Source of the DNA: Phycisphaerae bacterium
GTDB lineage: Bacteria > Planctomycetota > Phycisphaerae > Phycisphaerales > SM1A02
Direction: 5' to 3'
Assembly: GCA_002684755.1 (NCBI GenBank)
Contig: NYVS01000166.1
Location: 1 to 7,919, forward strand
Length of the DNA: 7,919 nt
Part shown: positions 1-7,629 of the stretch, piece by piece
Layout of the letters: each line of letters begins with the position of its first letter
Numbering within the stretch: position 1 is the stretch's first letter
Program-made: the position numbers and the translations under genes
Notes under the pieces: generated by a model
Seen by the model: only the letters and a program-made list of their open reading frames with translations
What the model was told of the DNA's origin: nothing
The model's database searches: none

Positions 1-1040
1 ATCCGAACGACGTCTCCGCGGAAGTCGCCTGGCGTCGAATCGGCGAAGTCGACTACGACGATTTCTCAATCCCCCTCTCCTCGCCCGACGGCCGGTACCT
101 CGCGGTGCGAAGCGGTGCTCCGCCGACCTGGGCCGCCATCCTCGCAAAGCCTGATGCTCGTCCCACCTCGGTGGTCTCGATCGAGATCCTCCGAATCGAG
201 CCGGACGCCGTCGAACGGGTACGGACGATTCGCGGTCCCTGGCTGCTCGGACGCGGGGCCGATGCCAGGGGATTTCTCATCGAAGAGCAGCGGCCCGACG
301 GGACCCGCCGAATCGGCCGCGTTCCGTGGTCCGGCGGAGAACCCACCTGGCTCGTCGACGACGAGTTCGTCAACGCCTTCGCCACCATCGGTCCGGACGG
401 CACGCTCGCCTGGAGTCGACGTCGGGTCGAGGAATCGTCCTTCGACCTCATGGTGCGTCGTCCGGACACGCCCGACTGGCGACTGGAGCGACGCTTCGAA
501 CGATCCTGGATCGACCCGGTGCTCGCCGACGACGGTCGGACGATCTTCGCCTTGCGACGCGGCGACGGCACGGTCGAACTCGGATGGTCGCGACTCACGG
601 ACGAGGATCGTTTTCGGGACGGGATGATCACGCATCCCATTTCGATCCGGACCAACGAGCGGCTCGTGCATGCGATGCTCTCACCTCAGGTCGGCATCGA
701 GGCATCTCCACCCGGCGGGCCGCCGCGGATCATCTTCCTGCACCCTGATCTGCAGCGGCTGGTCGAATGGTCGCCGGAACGTGATCTCGCTCGACCGTTC
801 CCCGAGGACGTGATCGTCGCGTCGATGCTCGATGAAGACCGCGGGATCGCGGCGACCGACGATGCGCTGCTGTTCGTGGAACTCGCGCCCTCCGGCGGAC
901 TTCCGCCCGCGAGCATCAGAGTCGCGGAAACCCTCGCGATCCCCAGAAGGTCGGGCATCGAGACCGATCCGATCCTGCTGCTTCGGCCGGGTTCAGGCCG
1001 CTTCGAGATGTTGCTCGCTCGTCTCCGCGACGCGAACTGA
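1..1040 (+). CDS. WD40/TolB-like (PD40) beta-propeller protein, 5' end outside window
   Basis: The reading frame is open from the first full codon at position 3 to the TGA at 1038-1040, giving 345 visible residues with no start needed inside the window. A GTG at 105 could be read as a start, but it falls inside a propeller strand (SPDGRYLAV, starting near visible residue 27), so the gene almost certainly begins further left. Similar turn motifs recur at GPDGTLAW (about residue 131) and LADDGRTIFAL (about 176), and weaker ones near HPDLQRLVEW and DEDRGIAATDD. Short D-G turns followed by a beta strand are the hallmark of PD40/WD40-like propellers such as TolB. No catalytic motif, kinase domain or membrane segment is visible. 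The partner and function are unknown. It could be a scaffold domain at the C-terminus of a larger enzyme whose N-terminal part is missing here. The fold call is moderately sure; no specific function is claimed. Confidence 0.75.
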   Translation, partial: PNDVSAEVAWRRIGEVDYDDFSIPLSSPDGRYLAVRSGAPPTWAAILAKPDARPTSVVSIEILRIEPDAVERVRTIRGPWLLGRGADARGFLIEEQRPDGTRRIGRVPWSGGEPTWLVDDEFVNAFATIGPDGTLAWSRRRVEESSFDLMVRRPDTPDWRLERRFERSWIDPVLADDGRTIFALRRGDGTVELGWSRLTDEDRFRDGMITHPISIRTNERLVHAMLSPQVGIEASPPGGPPRIIFLHPDLQRLVEWSPERDLARPFPEDVIVASMLDEDRGIAATDDALLFVELAPSGGLPPASIRVAETLAIPRRSGIETDPILLLRPGSGRFEMLLARLRDAN

Positions 1041-1133
1041 CCGCGCCACCATCCTCATTGCGCCGTCGGCCCCCCGGCCATGCCGCGTTCCGATGCGCCC
1101 CTTCCGAGCGGATTCGATCGGCGGGAACGGCGG
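1041..1133. other. Convergent intergenic spacer, no clear terminator
   Basis: This 93-bp spacer separates the stop codons of two converging genes. It is very GC-rich. The only dyads I find are short, for example GGCC at 1068-1071 with GGCC at 1076-1079, and none is followed by a T-run on either strand. A classic intrinsic terminator is therefore not visible. Termination could be Rho-dependent, or the two transcripts could overlap. Confidence 0.5.
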
Positions 1134-1547
<414 letters not shown>

Positions 1548-1555
1548 GCAACCAG

Positions 1556-1562
1556 TCCTTCT
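1556..1562 (-). promoter_or_regulatory. Ribosome binding site of the acidic protein gene
   Basis: The minus strand reads AGAAGGA, then 8 nt, then the ATG at 1547. This is the clearest Shine-Dalgarno site on the minus strand in the window and decides the start codon over the in-frame ATG at 1601. Confidence 0.75.
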
Positions 1563-1585
1563 CGATCTCGGGAACTCGGCGCGCC

Positions 1586-1618
1586 CGGACCGGCAGGTCA
1601 TCCGCGACCTGCAGTCCG
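1586..1618 (-). promoter_or_regulatory. Strong hairpin in the leader of the acidic protein gene
   Basis: GCAGGTC (1593-1599) pairs perfectly with GACCTGC (1606-1612) around a 6-nt loop. The stem continues as CGGAC (1586-1590) with GTCCG (1614-1618) after a small 2/1 internal loop, giving 12 base pairs in all. No T-run follows on the minus strand, so it does not look like an intrinsic terminator for the propeller gene that ends at 1659. It sits between the putative promoter and the ribosome binding site, so it may be a leader structure affecting stability or translation. Confidence 0.55.
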
Positions 1619-1633
1619 AATCGCCGGGTGCGT

Positions 1634-1662
1634 TTTATGCCCGATCAAACCCGAATCGTCAA
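1634..1662 (-). promoter_or_regulatory. Putative sigma-70-type promoter for the acidic protein gene
   Basis: On the minus strand, TTGACG (1662-1657; 5 of 6 matches to the -35 consensus) is followed by a 17-nt spacer and CATAAA (1639-1634; 4 of 6 to the -10 consensus). The region is a local AT-rich island in a GC-rich window. The -35 box overlaps the TGA stop of the upstream propeller gene. Transcription would begin near 1627, leaving a leader of about 80 nt containing the hairpin at 1586-1618. This is a consensus match by eye only. Confidence 0.4.
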
Positions 1663-4600
1663 GGGACCGGGTCGATCCGGGGTTCATCCACGGGAAGCGG
1701 GACCGCGTTGATCTCGCGATCGGTCGAGAAGAGCAGCCAGCCGTCGATCGCATGGGCCCGTTGATATCGGGCGGCGGTCGGCTCGACTTCGAACGGAGCG
1801 CCCGTGATTCGGAGCCCCGCCTCGGGATCGAGCTCGAAGACCCGGAAGGTGTAGCGACCCCGACCGGGCCGCTGGGAGATCAGACGAACACCGTCGCGGG
1901 TCGGGAGCAGCTCCCAGTCCATGCGATTCACGTCGGCGATCCGGTCGACGCCGACGATTCCGCCCTCCGGATTGAAGAGCAGGAGCCGATCTCGAAAGGC
2001 GAGGAAACGACGCGTGCCGTCGTGGACCGATCTGGCGACGCCCCCCGGGATCCAGTCCGAATCCGCGGGAAGATTCCAACGGGTCTCATCGATCCCTCCA
2101 CGATCGACGTCGAAGGCGACGGGCACCCCACGATCGTCCACGACGACGAGTCGGCCGTCGTCGAACCAGGCGATTTCCGACCCCAGCAATCGCGGATCCG
2201 AACGCGACCACCGATCGCCGCCGCCGAGCATCGCCTCGTTCGGATCGATGACGGTCACCGATCGGGTCGTTCCGACCGCCATCCGGCCCAGGGGATCCGT
2301 GGCGAGCCAGCGGATCTCGCCACCGGGGACGCTCGTCTCATGGACCGTTCCACCGTCGACCGGATCGAGGCTCACGATGGTGCCGACGGAGTCCCCGTTG
2401 GGACCGATGGAGGCGCCGCGGAGGTGGATGAGGCCCCCCGCGCGATGGACGTCGTAGATCCGGTCGAGGACGTCTTCACGGGCCCAGGCGACGGTCCGCC
2501 CGTCACCGGCCTCGATCTTCACCATGCTGCCGTCCCGGCGGGCGAGGATCACTCCGTCGTCCACCGGAACCGGAAGGATCTCGAACGGAAGAAACGGGGT
2601 GCTGTCGGGGAGAAAACCATCGGCCCCGACCGCGATTCGCGCGGGTGCCGGCAGGAGGGAGCTCGCCCGTGCGGTCGACCACAACAACGCCCCGGTCGCC
2701 GGATCCACCGCGGTCAGTTGAGGGTCGCGAAGGTCGCCCCCCTCCCAGACCAGGAGTTCCGGTTCGTACCGGAGGATCTCGACGCCGTTGCCGGCGAGTG
2801 GAAGCCGCCATTCGACCTCGAGGCCGTCGGCGGACCGTCGGGCCAGCGTGCGGCCTTCGTCCTCGACCACGAGCACCGCGTCGGTCGGAGACTCCAGCGA
2901 CGCGACCGGATGCTCGGTGACGAGCACGCCGGGGACGAGTCGAAGGTTGCGTGGCGATCCGCCGAGGGCCGGACGTCTCGGCGACCGGGTGCCCGGATCG
3001 AGGGCCGGCCATCCGACGAGCGGGATCGCTTCCCCGGCGTCCGACGCGGTGGGGTCGAGCGCCTTCGCCAACGATGGCCGACCGGCCTCGAGGGCGATGG
3101 CCGACGTGAAGTCGAGAAGCTCCTTGAGTCGGGGGTCCCTCGGATTGAGATCGCGGGCGACGATCCGGGCGACCGCGGCGGCCTCGAGCGGCCGGCCTTC
3201 GTCCCGAAGGATCTCGATCGCCCGACGTCCCGCCCGCAAGGCGCCTCGGGTGCCGGGGAAGCGTCGTACGACGGAGATGAAGTCTTCGGCGGTGCCACGC
3301 TGAGCGAGCATGCCTTCGAACAGATACATGCCACGACGGTCGAGCAACGTGCGCACGGACGGGGTCGACCGCTGCGATGCGAGGATCCGCGAACGTGCGA
3401 AGCCTCCGCCGGTGGTGACCACGTCGGCATCGGCCTCGATCACCACCGTCGCCAGCGCCGTCGACTCGAGGATCGTCGCCCACGCCTCGACCGCGTCTTC
3501 GATGCGACCCTGCCGCGACATCCAGTCGCCCAGCGCGAGTTGCCGTCGTACACGGCCTTCAGGCGTGTTCGCGACTTCGAACGCGAGCTCGAGGAGTCGC
3601 TCGCCGTCCCGGGGGTCGGTGGCCGTCTCCACGGATTCGAGCAGGCGATCGAGCAGCTCCGCCCGCAGGATCGCATCCGGAATCCGGGCCAGACCACCCA
3701 CCGCCGCTTCGGCCGCCTCGAGCACCAGCGCCCGGTCGCCGAGGCCGCCTGCGAGCTCCAACAGGGCCAACGCCTGAACGATCGCGTCGGGGAATCTCCG
3801 AACCCGCTCACGCAGCGTCGCGACCGCCTCCGCGAGTGGCATGTAGGCGACCAGTCGATCATCGCCGGCGGCGAAGATCCCCGCCCGCGTCGCGAGGACA
3901 TTGCCGCCCCCCGGGATTCGAATGAGACGATCCATCTCGCCCGTACGACCGTCGATCAACACGAGAACGTCCAGGTAGGGCACCAGCACCGCGCCGGGAA
4001 CGACCACCACTCGTCCACGAACGCCGCTCGACCAGCTGACCGATCCCGTCTCGTTCCGGTCCTCCGCATCGGCGATCGATCTGAAGAGCGTCCAGACGGG
4101 CGCTTCGCCCGTCGATGGATCGAGCGCGACGATGTCGTTGCCGATCGCGAGGAGGAGATCGCGTTCTCCGTCCGGATCGGGAAAGGCGAGCAGGTAACGA
4201 ACCGCGCCGGCGACGGTGCCGGGGCCGACCGGCCTGCGGAGCAGGGCTTCCCCGGTCTCCGGGTCGAGCAGCAGCCAGTGCTCGCCGGCGGGATCCAGCG
4301 TCGCGATGCCCACGTCGAGCACGACCGGGCCGGCGATCTCCCACGGCATCGCCGGAATTCTCGGCGCCCGCAGTGGAACGTCCTCTCGGCGGAGCCACCG
4401 GACCCGACCGTTCCGAGCTTCGAGCCGGGCGATGGCGCCTGCGGCGGAGGAGACCACGACGTCGCCGTCGTACGCGGCGAGACGTGCGAAGGTCCGTGCT
4501 CCGCCCATCCGCACCCCGCCGCTCGACGCGATGGGCCGGAGCCAGCGCAACCCGCCGTCGACTCGGTCGATCGCGAGCACGTACTCGATGGTCTCGAGCC

Positions 4601-5882
4601 GCGTGTTCGACTTCCGAAGCGGAACGGCGACGATGTCTCCGAGCGGCAACGGCGGACCGGAGATGAACGAGCCGTCGAGCGAACCGTCCTCGAACAATCG
4701 CTCGGGCTGGATCCGCCATCGTTCGAGACCGGTCTCCGGATCGAATCGAAGGACCTCACCGGTGCCCTCCCGTCCGGCACCGAACGCATGACCGACCACC
4801 GTGAACGCGGCATCGCCCTCGATCACGATCTCGCCGAGATCGCCGGGAGTGCCGCTCGGACGCATGCCGCGGGAGACACCGAAGTCCCGGAACCAGCGCA
4901 TTCGACCGGTGTATCGATCGAACCCCCGGATCAGGAAGCCCTCGTTCACGAGGACCAGATCCCCGTGGACCGCCGGCACCGTGGTCATGCTGGATGCCGC
5001 AAGCCTCGCTCGCGACGCGTTCGACTCCGAAAACGCCCGTCCGTCCACGGAGTCGTAGTAACGACGGCGATACAGCGTGTCGAGGAGTGGTTCCTCCCAG
5101 ATCCGGGTCCAGTCCGCGTCGCGGATCGAAGCGAGATCCGGGATCCCCCGGTCGACTTCGGGATCCGATGTCGAGCCGATGCGACGGATCATCGCGCCGG
5201 CGTCCGCATCCAGCGCGGCGAGCTCGCCGATGACGCGTTCCAGCCTCGATGCCAGATCGACACGATCACGATCCGAGAGGTCGTTCCGCAATGCCGCCAC
5301 GCACCCCAGCGCCCGGAGAATGAGAAGACGACCTCGATCATCGGCGGCGCCGGGCCAGGACTCGAGATCATCGAGCAGGGCGAGTCCCGCCAGCGGCCTT
5401 CCCGATTCCACCGCCATCTGGGCGAGCCGGAGCCCGGACTCCAGACCGGCGGCGGTCAGTGGCCGGCGGTCGAACGCCTCCCCGGGCTCCCCTCCCTCGA
5501 GCAGTCGCGTCGCTTCGACGGACGCCTCGCGACGCCAGGCCGCGAGCACCGCGGCATCGGAACGAAGAATCCTGATCGCCTCGTCCCGGACGGATGCGAA
5601 TCGACCCGGCTGGTCGGTCTCGACGAGCCGGATCCCGTACTCGTCGAGCAGCGAGGCCAGCAGATCCGCGGTCCGGGCCGGATTGTCCTCCGCCTGGACC
5701 ATTGCCTCGTTCAGGGATCGGGTCGCCACGGGCGAATCGTCGACGGTGACGGCGATGTCCACCTGCTGCGACGCCGCCGTCGCGGTGGAGGCCAGCAGGA
5801 TCGGGATCACGCCGGTCAGACGGATCCATCCGCGAACTCGGCGGGAGACGGGCCCGTACTTGGTCTTCGGTGGCTTCTTCAT
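1659..5882 (-). CDS. Large exported protein with two PQQ-like beta-propellers
   Basis: The protein has 1407 residues. The ATG at 5882 starts a signal-peptide-like N-terminus: basic (MKKPPKTK, then SRRVR at 13-17), hydrophobic (about 19-35) and an ATA-A or TAA-S cleavage site near 36-37. No better start lies upstream, where the frame is only the shadow of pilT; a good Shine-Dalgarno site is absent. Residues 40-290 are mostly helical. About 300-680 form one PQQ-type propeller with repeated D-x-x-TG-x-x-x-W strands (FDRYTGRMRW near 324, FDPETGLERW near 382, then near 442, 490, 545, 590 and 645). About 682-960 are helical and Ala/Leu/Arg-rich, TPR-like in feel. About 975-1400 form a second, more degenerate propeller (VDPATGALLW near 1062, SLDPVDGG near 1175, FNPEGG near 1310). 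No quinoprotein dehydrogenase motif was recognised, so the repeats are probably structural and bind other proteins. It likely acts in the periplasm or at the cell surface. The family call is firm; the function is unknown. Confidence 0.9.
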   Translation of the reverse strand: MKKPPKTKYGPVSRRVRGWIRLTGVIPILLASTATAASQQVDIAVTVDDSPVATRSLNEAMVQAEDNPARTADLLASLLDEYGIRLVETDQPGRFASVRDEAIRILRSDAAVLAAWRREASVEATRLLEGGEPGEAFDRRPLTAAGLESGLRLAQMAVESGRPLAGLALLDDLESWPGAADDRGRLLILRALGCVAALRNDLSDRDRVDLASRLERVIGELAALDADAGAMIRRIGSTSDPEVDRGIPDLASIRDADWTRIWEEPLLDTLYRRRYYDSVDGRAFSESNASRARLAASSMTTVPAVHGDLVLVNEGFLIRGFDRYTGRMRWFRDFGVSRGMRPSGTPGDLGEIVIEGDAAFTVVGHAFGAGREGTGEVLRFDPETGLERWRIQPERLFEDGSLDGSFISGPPLPLGDIVAVPLRKSNTRLETIEYVLAIDRVDGGLRWLRPIASSGGVRMGGARTFARLAAYDGDVVVSSAAGAIARLEARNGRVRWLRREDVPLRAPRIPAMPWEIAGPVVLDVGIATLDPAGEHWLLLDPETGEALLRRPVGPGTVAGAVRYLLAFPDPDGERDLLLAIGNDIVALDPSTGEAPVWTLFRSIADAEDRNETGSVSWSSGVRGRVVVVPGAVLVPYLDVLVLIDGRTGEMDRLIRIPGGGNVLATRAGIFAAGDDRLVAYMPLAEAVATLRERVRRFPDAIVQALALLELAGGLGDRALVLEAAEAAVGGLARIPDAILRAELLDRLLESVETATDPRDGERLLELAFEVANTPEGRVRRQLALGDWMSRQGRIEDAVEAWATILESTALATVVIEADADVVTTGGGFARSRILASQRSTPSVRTLLDRRGMYLFEGMLAQRGTAEDFISVVRRFPGTRGALRAGRRAIEILRDEGRPLEAAAVARIVARDLNPRDPRLKELLDFTSAIALEAGRPSLAKALDPTASDAGEAIPLVGWPALDPGTRSPRRPALGGSPRNLRLVPGVLVTEHPVASLESPTDAVLVVEDEGRTLARRSADGLEVEWRLPLAGNGVEILRYEPELLVWEGGDLRDPQLTAVDPATGALLWSTARASSLLPAPARIAVGADGFLPDSTPFLPFEILPVPVDDGVILARRDGSMVKIEAGDGRTVAWAREDVLDRIYDVHRAGGLIHLRGASIGPNGDSVGTIVSLDPVDGGTVHETSVPGGEIRWLATDPLGRMAVGTTRSVTVIDPNEAMLGGGDRWSRSDPRLLGSEIAWFDDGRLVVVDDRGVPVAFDVDRGGIDETRWNLPADSDWIPGGVARSVHDGTRRFLAFRDRLLLFNPEGGIVGVDRIADVNRMDWELLPTRDGVRLISQRPGRGRYTFRVFELDPEAGLRITGAPFEVEPTAARYQRAHAIDGWLLFSTDREINAVPLPVDEPRIDPVP

Positions 5883-5936
5883 GGGGATCGGGAGGGGATC
5901 ATCCCCTCCCGGTACAGTATGCGAAGCATGATCCCC
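5883..5936. promoter_or_regulatory. Divergent control region with repeated GGGGAT/ATCCCC motifs
   Basis: Only 36 bp separate the two divergent start codons (5882 minus, 5919 plus). GGGGATC occurs at 5883-5889 and 5894-5900, exactly 11 bp apart, about one helical turn. The reverse motif ATCCCC occurs at 5901-5906 and 5931-5936. Outer copies GGGGATC (5883-5889) and GATCCCC (5930-5936) are inverted relative to one another. A small dyad, ATGC-GAA-GCAT (5919-5929), spans both possible starts of the lipoprotein gene. This arrangement looks like a binding site for a dimeric regulator acting on both genes, but no regulator is identified. I could not place convincing -35/-10 pairs for either gene. Confidence 0.45.
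5889..5911. repeat. Perfect 23-bp palindrome between divergent genes
   Basis: Arms of 11 bp (5889-5899 and 5901-5911) are perfect reverse complements around a single C at 5900. As RNA on either strand, it could fold into a 9-bp stem of nearly all G-C pairs with a 5-nt AUCAU-type loop. The GGGAGGGG that might act as a Shine-Dalgarno sequence on each strand lies in the arms, too far (about 20 nt) from either start and sequestered if the stem forms. No T-run follows, so a terminator is unlikely. Confidence 0.9.
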
Positions 5937-6458
5937 CGACCCGTTTTCACGCCCGCCCTTCTCCTCGTTTCGACGATGCTCCTCGCCGTCGGATGCGGGG
6001 CGGTGCCACGGGTCGCCACGACCGGCGCGAGGCCGACGGCGAGAACCGACGAGGCGGCCCAGTTCAGGATCGATCTCCGGCTCGCGAACGAGGGGACCGA
6101 GGACATCCCCCTCGAACGGTTCGAGTACGTCTTCACCGTGAAGGGCGTGGGCGTCTTCGAAGGCCGATGGGCGGCCCTCCGGACGATTCCCCCGGGCCAG
6201 TCGATCACCATGGAGATTCCAGCCTCCATCGCCCTGCCCCCCGATCTCGCCGAACGGGTGGACCTCGACGCGCCGATCCAGTGGAGACTCGACGGCGGCG
6301 TCCGATATCAGGCGCCGGGATTCCTGGGTCGGATCCTCTTCGACGTCGGCGTTCGCCGGCCCACCGAGTCGTTCCGGGGTTCCGGCACCTTCACGCTGGA
6401 ACGAGCCGCGGGATCCGCGCCACCGGAATCGTCGGACGACGACGCCACGGCCCCCTGA
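5919..6458 (+). CDS. Probable lipoprotein with a WHy/LEA14-like domain
   Basis: The protein is 179 residues from the ATG at 5919; an in-frame ATG at 5928 gives 176 and cannot be excluded, since neither has a good Shine-Dalgarno site. The N-terminus is a lipoprotein signal: Arg2 and Arg7, a hydrophobic run about 13-24, and a lipobox LAVGC with Cys26. After a short Thr/Arg/Ala linker, about residues 48-161 follow the WHy (LEA type 2) layout: a beta strand with an N-E-G-T-E-D loop where the family usually has N-P-N, then LERFEYVFTV, a G-V-G-V-FEGR segment, PPGQSITMEIPASIAL, and a last hairpin ending RGSGTFTL. The C-terminus is an acidic, disordered tail (ESSDDD). WHy-domain proteins in bacteria are usually membrane-anchored or exported and of unclear role. 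The gene is 93 bp upstream of pilT on the same strand, so a shared transcript is possible, and it is divergent from the two-propeller gene. A pilus-accessory role is inference from position only. Confidence 0.75.
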   Translation: MRSMIPRPVFTPALLLVSTMLLAVGCGAVPRVATTGARPTARTDEAAQFRIDLRLANEGTEDIPLERFEYVFTVKGVGVFEGRWAALRTIPPGQSITMEIPASIALPPDLAERVDLDAPIQWRLDGGVRYQAPGFLGRILFDVGVRRPTESFRGSGTFTLERAAGSAPPESSDDDATAP

Positions 6459-6464
6459 TCCCCC

Positions 6465-6481
6465 CGAACCCGCGAGGTTCG
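6465..6481 (+). other. Short hairpin between lipoprotein gene and pilT
   Basis: CGAACC (6465-6470) pairs with GGTTCG (6476-6481) around a 5-nt loop, starting 7 bp after the lipoprotein stop. No T-run follows, so it may be a weak attenuator or 3'-end stabiliser rather than a full terminator. It leaves open whether pilT is read from the lipoprotein promoter. Confidence 0.4.
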
Positions 6482-6541
6482 AGTCAACCCGCCCCTCCGC
6501 CCGACCGATGCTTCCAGAGAAGTTCGGTTCCTTCATCCGGC

Positions 6542-6545
6542 GGAG
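6542..6545 (+). promoter_or_regulatory. Ribosome binding site of pilT
   Basis: GGAG is followed by 6 nt and then the ATG at 6552. It fixes the pilT start; no other start codon occurs in frame between the preceding in-frame stop (6456-6458) and this ATG. Confidence 0.7.
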
Positions 6546-6551
6546 TGGCAG

Positions 6552-7607
6552 ATGCATCTCAACGACATTCTTCGACAGGCGTTCGAACAGGACGCGTCCG
6601 ACATCCATCTCGTGGCCGGTCATGCTCCGATGGTGCGAGTGCACACGGTGATGACCGCGATGGAGTGCCCCCCGCTCACCGCGGACGGTCTCCGACGCGC
6701 CCTCGAACAGATGCTGACGCCCGCGCAGCTCGCGACCTTCGACGCCGAGATGGACCTCGACTTCTCCTACGAGGTGACGGGGCTGCAGCGCTACCGCGTG
6801 AACGCCCACCTTCAGAAGGGCGTGGTCGGCCTCGCCCTTCGTGGAATCAAGTCGACGGTACCGCCGCTCGCCGATCTCAACCTCCCGGAAGTCATCTCCC
6901 GACTCACCTACCTGCCGCGTGGACTGGTCCTCGTGACCGGCGACACCGGTTCCGGCAAGTCGACCACGCTCGCCGCCATGATCCAGGCGATGAACGAGCG
7001 TTACCGAAAGCACGTCATCACCCTCGAGGACCCGACGGAATACGTCTTCGAGAGCAGCAAGTGCCTCATCGAACAACGCGAGCTCGGCACCGACATGCCC
7101 AGCTTCGCCAGCGGCCTCAAGCACGCCCTCCGTCAGGACCCGGACATCATCCTGGTCGGCGAGATGCGGGACCTCGAGACGTCGGCCCTCGCGATCAGCG
7201 CCGCGGAGACGGGACACCTCGTGTTCTCGACGCTCCACACCGTCGATGCGTCGCAGACCGTCGAGCGGATCATCGACATGTATCCCGCGGGGCAGCAGAA
7301 CCAGATCCGATCGATGCTCGCGAACACCCTGCAGGCGGTCGTGAGCCAGACGCTGTTCAGTCGGATCGACCGTTCGGGCATGGTCCCGGCGATCGAGATC
7401 ATGCTCTGCACGCCCGCGATCCGGAACATCATCCGCGAGGCGCGGACGTTCGAGATCCCGAACGTGATCGATACCAACCGCCAGCTCGGCATGATCGGTC
7501 TCGACACCGCGATCGCGGAGCTCTTCTACAACGGAATGATCAGTCGCGAGGACGCGATCGCCCAGTCCGCGAACCCCGACAAGCTCGAACGCATGATCGC
7601 CGCCTGA
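6552..7607 (+). CDS. pilT: Type IV pilus retraction ATPase PilT
   Basis: A complete 351-residue protein, close to the usual PilT length. PilT is a cytoplasmic hexameric ATPase that drives pilus depolymerisation and twitching motility through the PilC platform. The N-terminal PAS-like domain starts MHLNDILRQA with the typical ASDIHL segment at 15-20. The ATPase core shows Walker A GDTGSGKST (130-138, Lys136), the Asp box ITLEDPTEY (156-164), Walker B IILVGEMRDLET (199-210, Glu204) and the His box GHLVFSTLHT (221-230, His229). The PilT-specific AIRNLIRE motif is present as AIRNIIRE (289-296), which separates it from the extension ATPase PilB. All key residues are intact. A GGAG site lies 6 nt before the ATG. 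pilC follows after 22 bp, so the two are probably one operon. No pilB is in the window. A PilU-type paralogue is a less likely reading. Confidence 0.96.
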   Translation: MHLNDILRQAFEQDASDIHLVAGHAPMVRVHTVMTAMECPPLTADGLRRALEQMLTPAQLATFDAEMDLDFSYEVTGLQRYRVNAHLQKGVVGLALRGIKSTVPPLADLNLPEVISRLTYLPRGLVLVTGDTGSGKSTTLAAMIQAMNERYRKHVITLEDPTEYVFESSKCLIEQRELGTDMPSFASGLKHALRQDPDIILVGEMRDLETSALAISAAETGHLVFSTLHTVDASQTVERIIDMYPAGQQNQIRSMLANTLQAVVSQTLFSRIDRSGMVPAIEIMLCTPAIRNIIREARTFEIPNVIDTNRQLGMIGLDTAIAELFYNGMISREDAIAQSANPDKLERMIAA

Positions 7608-7629
7608 GGCGGGGGACGGAATCGACACC

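Noticed and set aside
105..1040. GTG at 105 as the start of the first gene
   Set aside because: The frame is open to the window edge, and a propeller repeat (SPDGRYLAV) spans this codon, so the gene is cut by the window rather than starting here.
5828..5864. Twin-arginine (Tat) signal in the propeller protein (SRRVRGW at residues 13-19)
   Set aside because: The residues after the RR pair are not the hydrophobic F-L-K type expected, so a general Sec-type signal is the simpler reading.
5913..5918. TACAGT as a -10 box for the lipoprotein gene
   Set aside because: The hexamer matches 4 of 6, but nothing resembling a -35 box lies 16-18 bp upstream, where the palindrome is. Too weak to annotate.
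6471..6490. GGTTCGAGTC resembling a tRNA T-arm
   Set aside because: The T-stem does not pair (CGAGG against CAACC), and no acceptor stem or anticodon arm surrounds it. The match comes from the local hairpin sequence.
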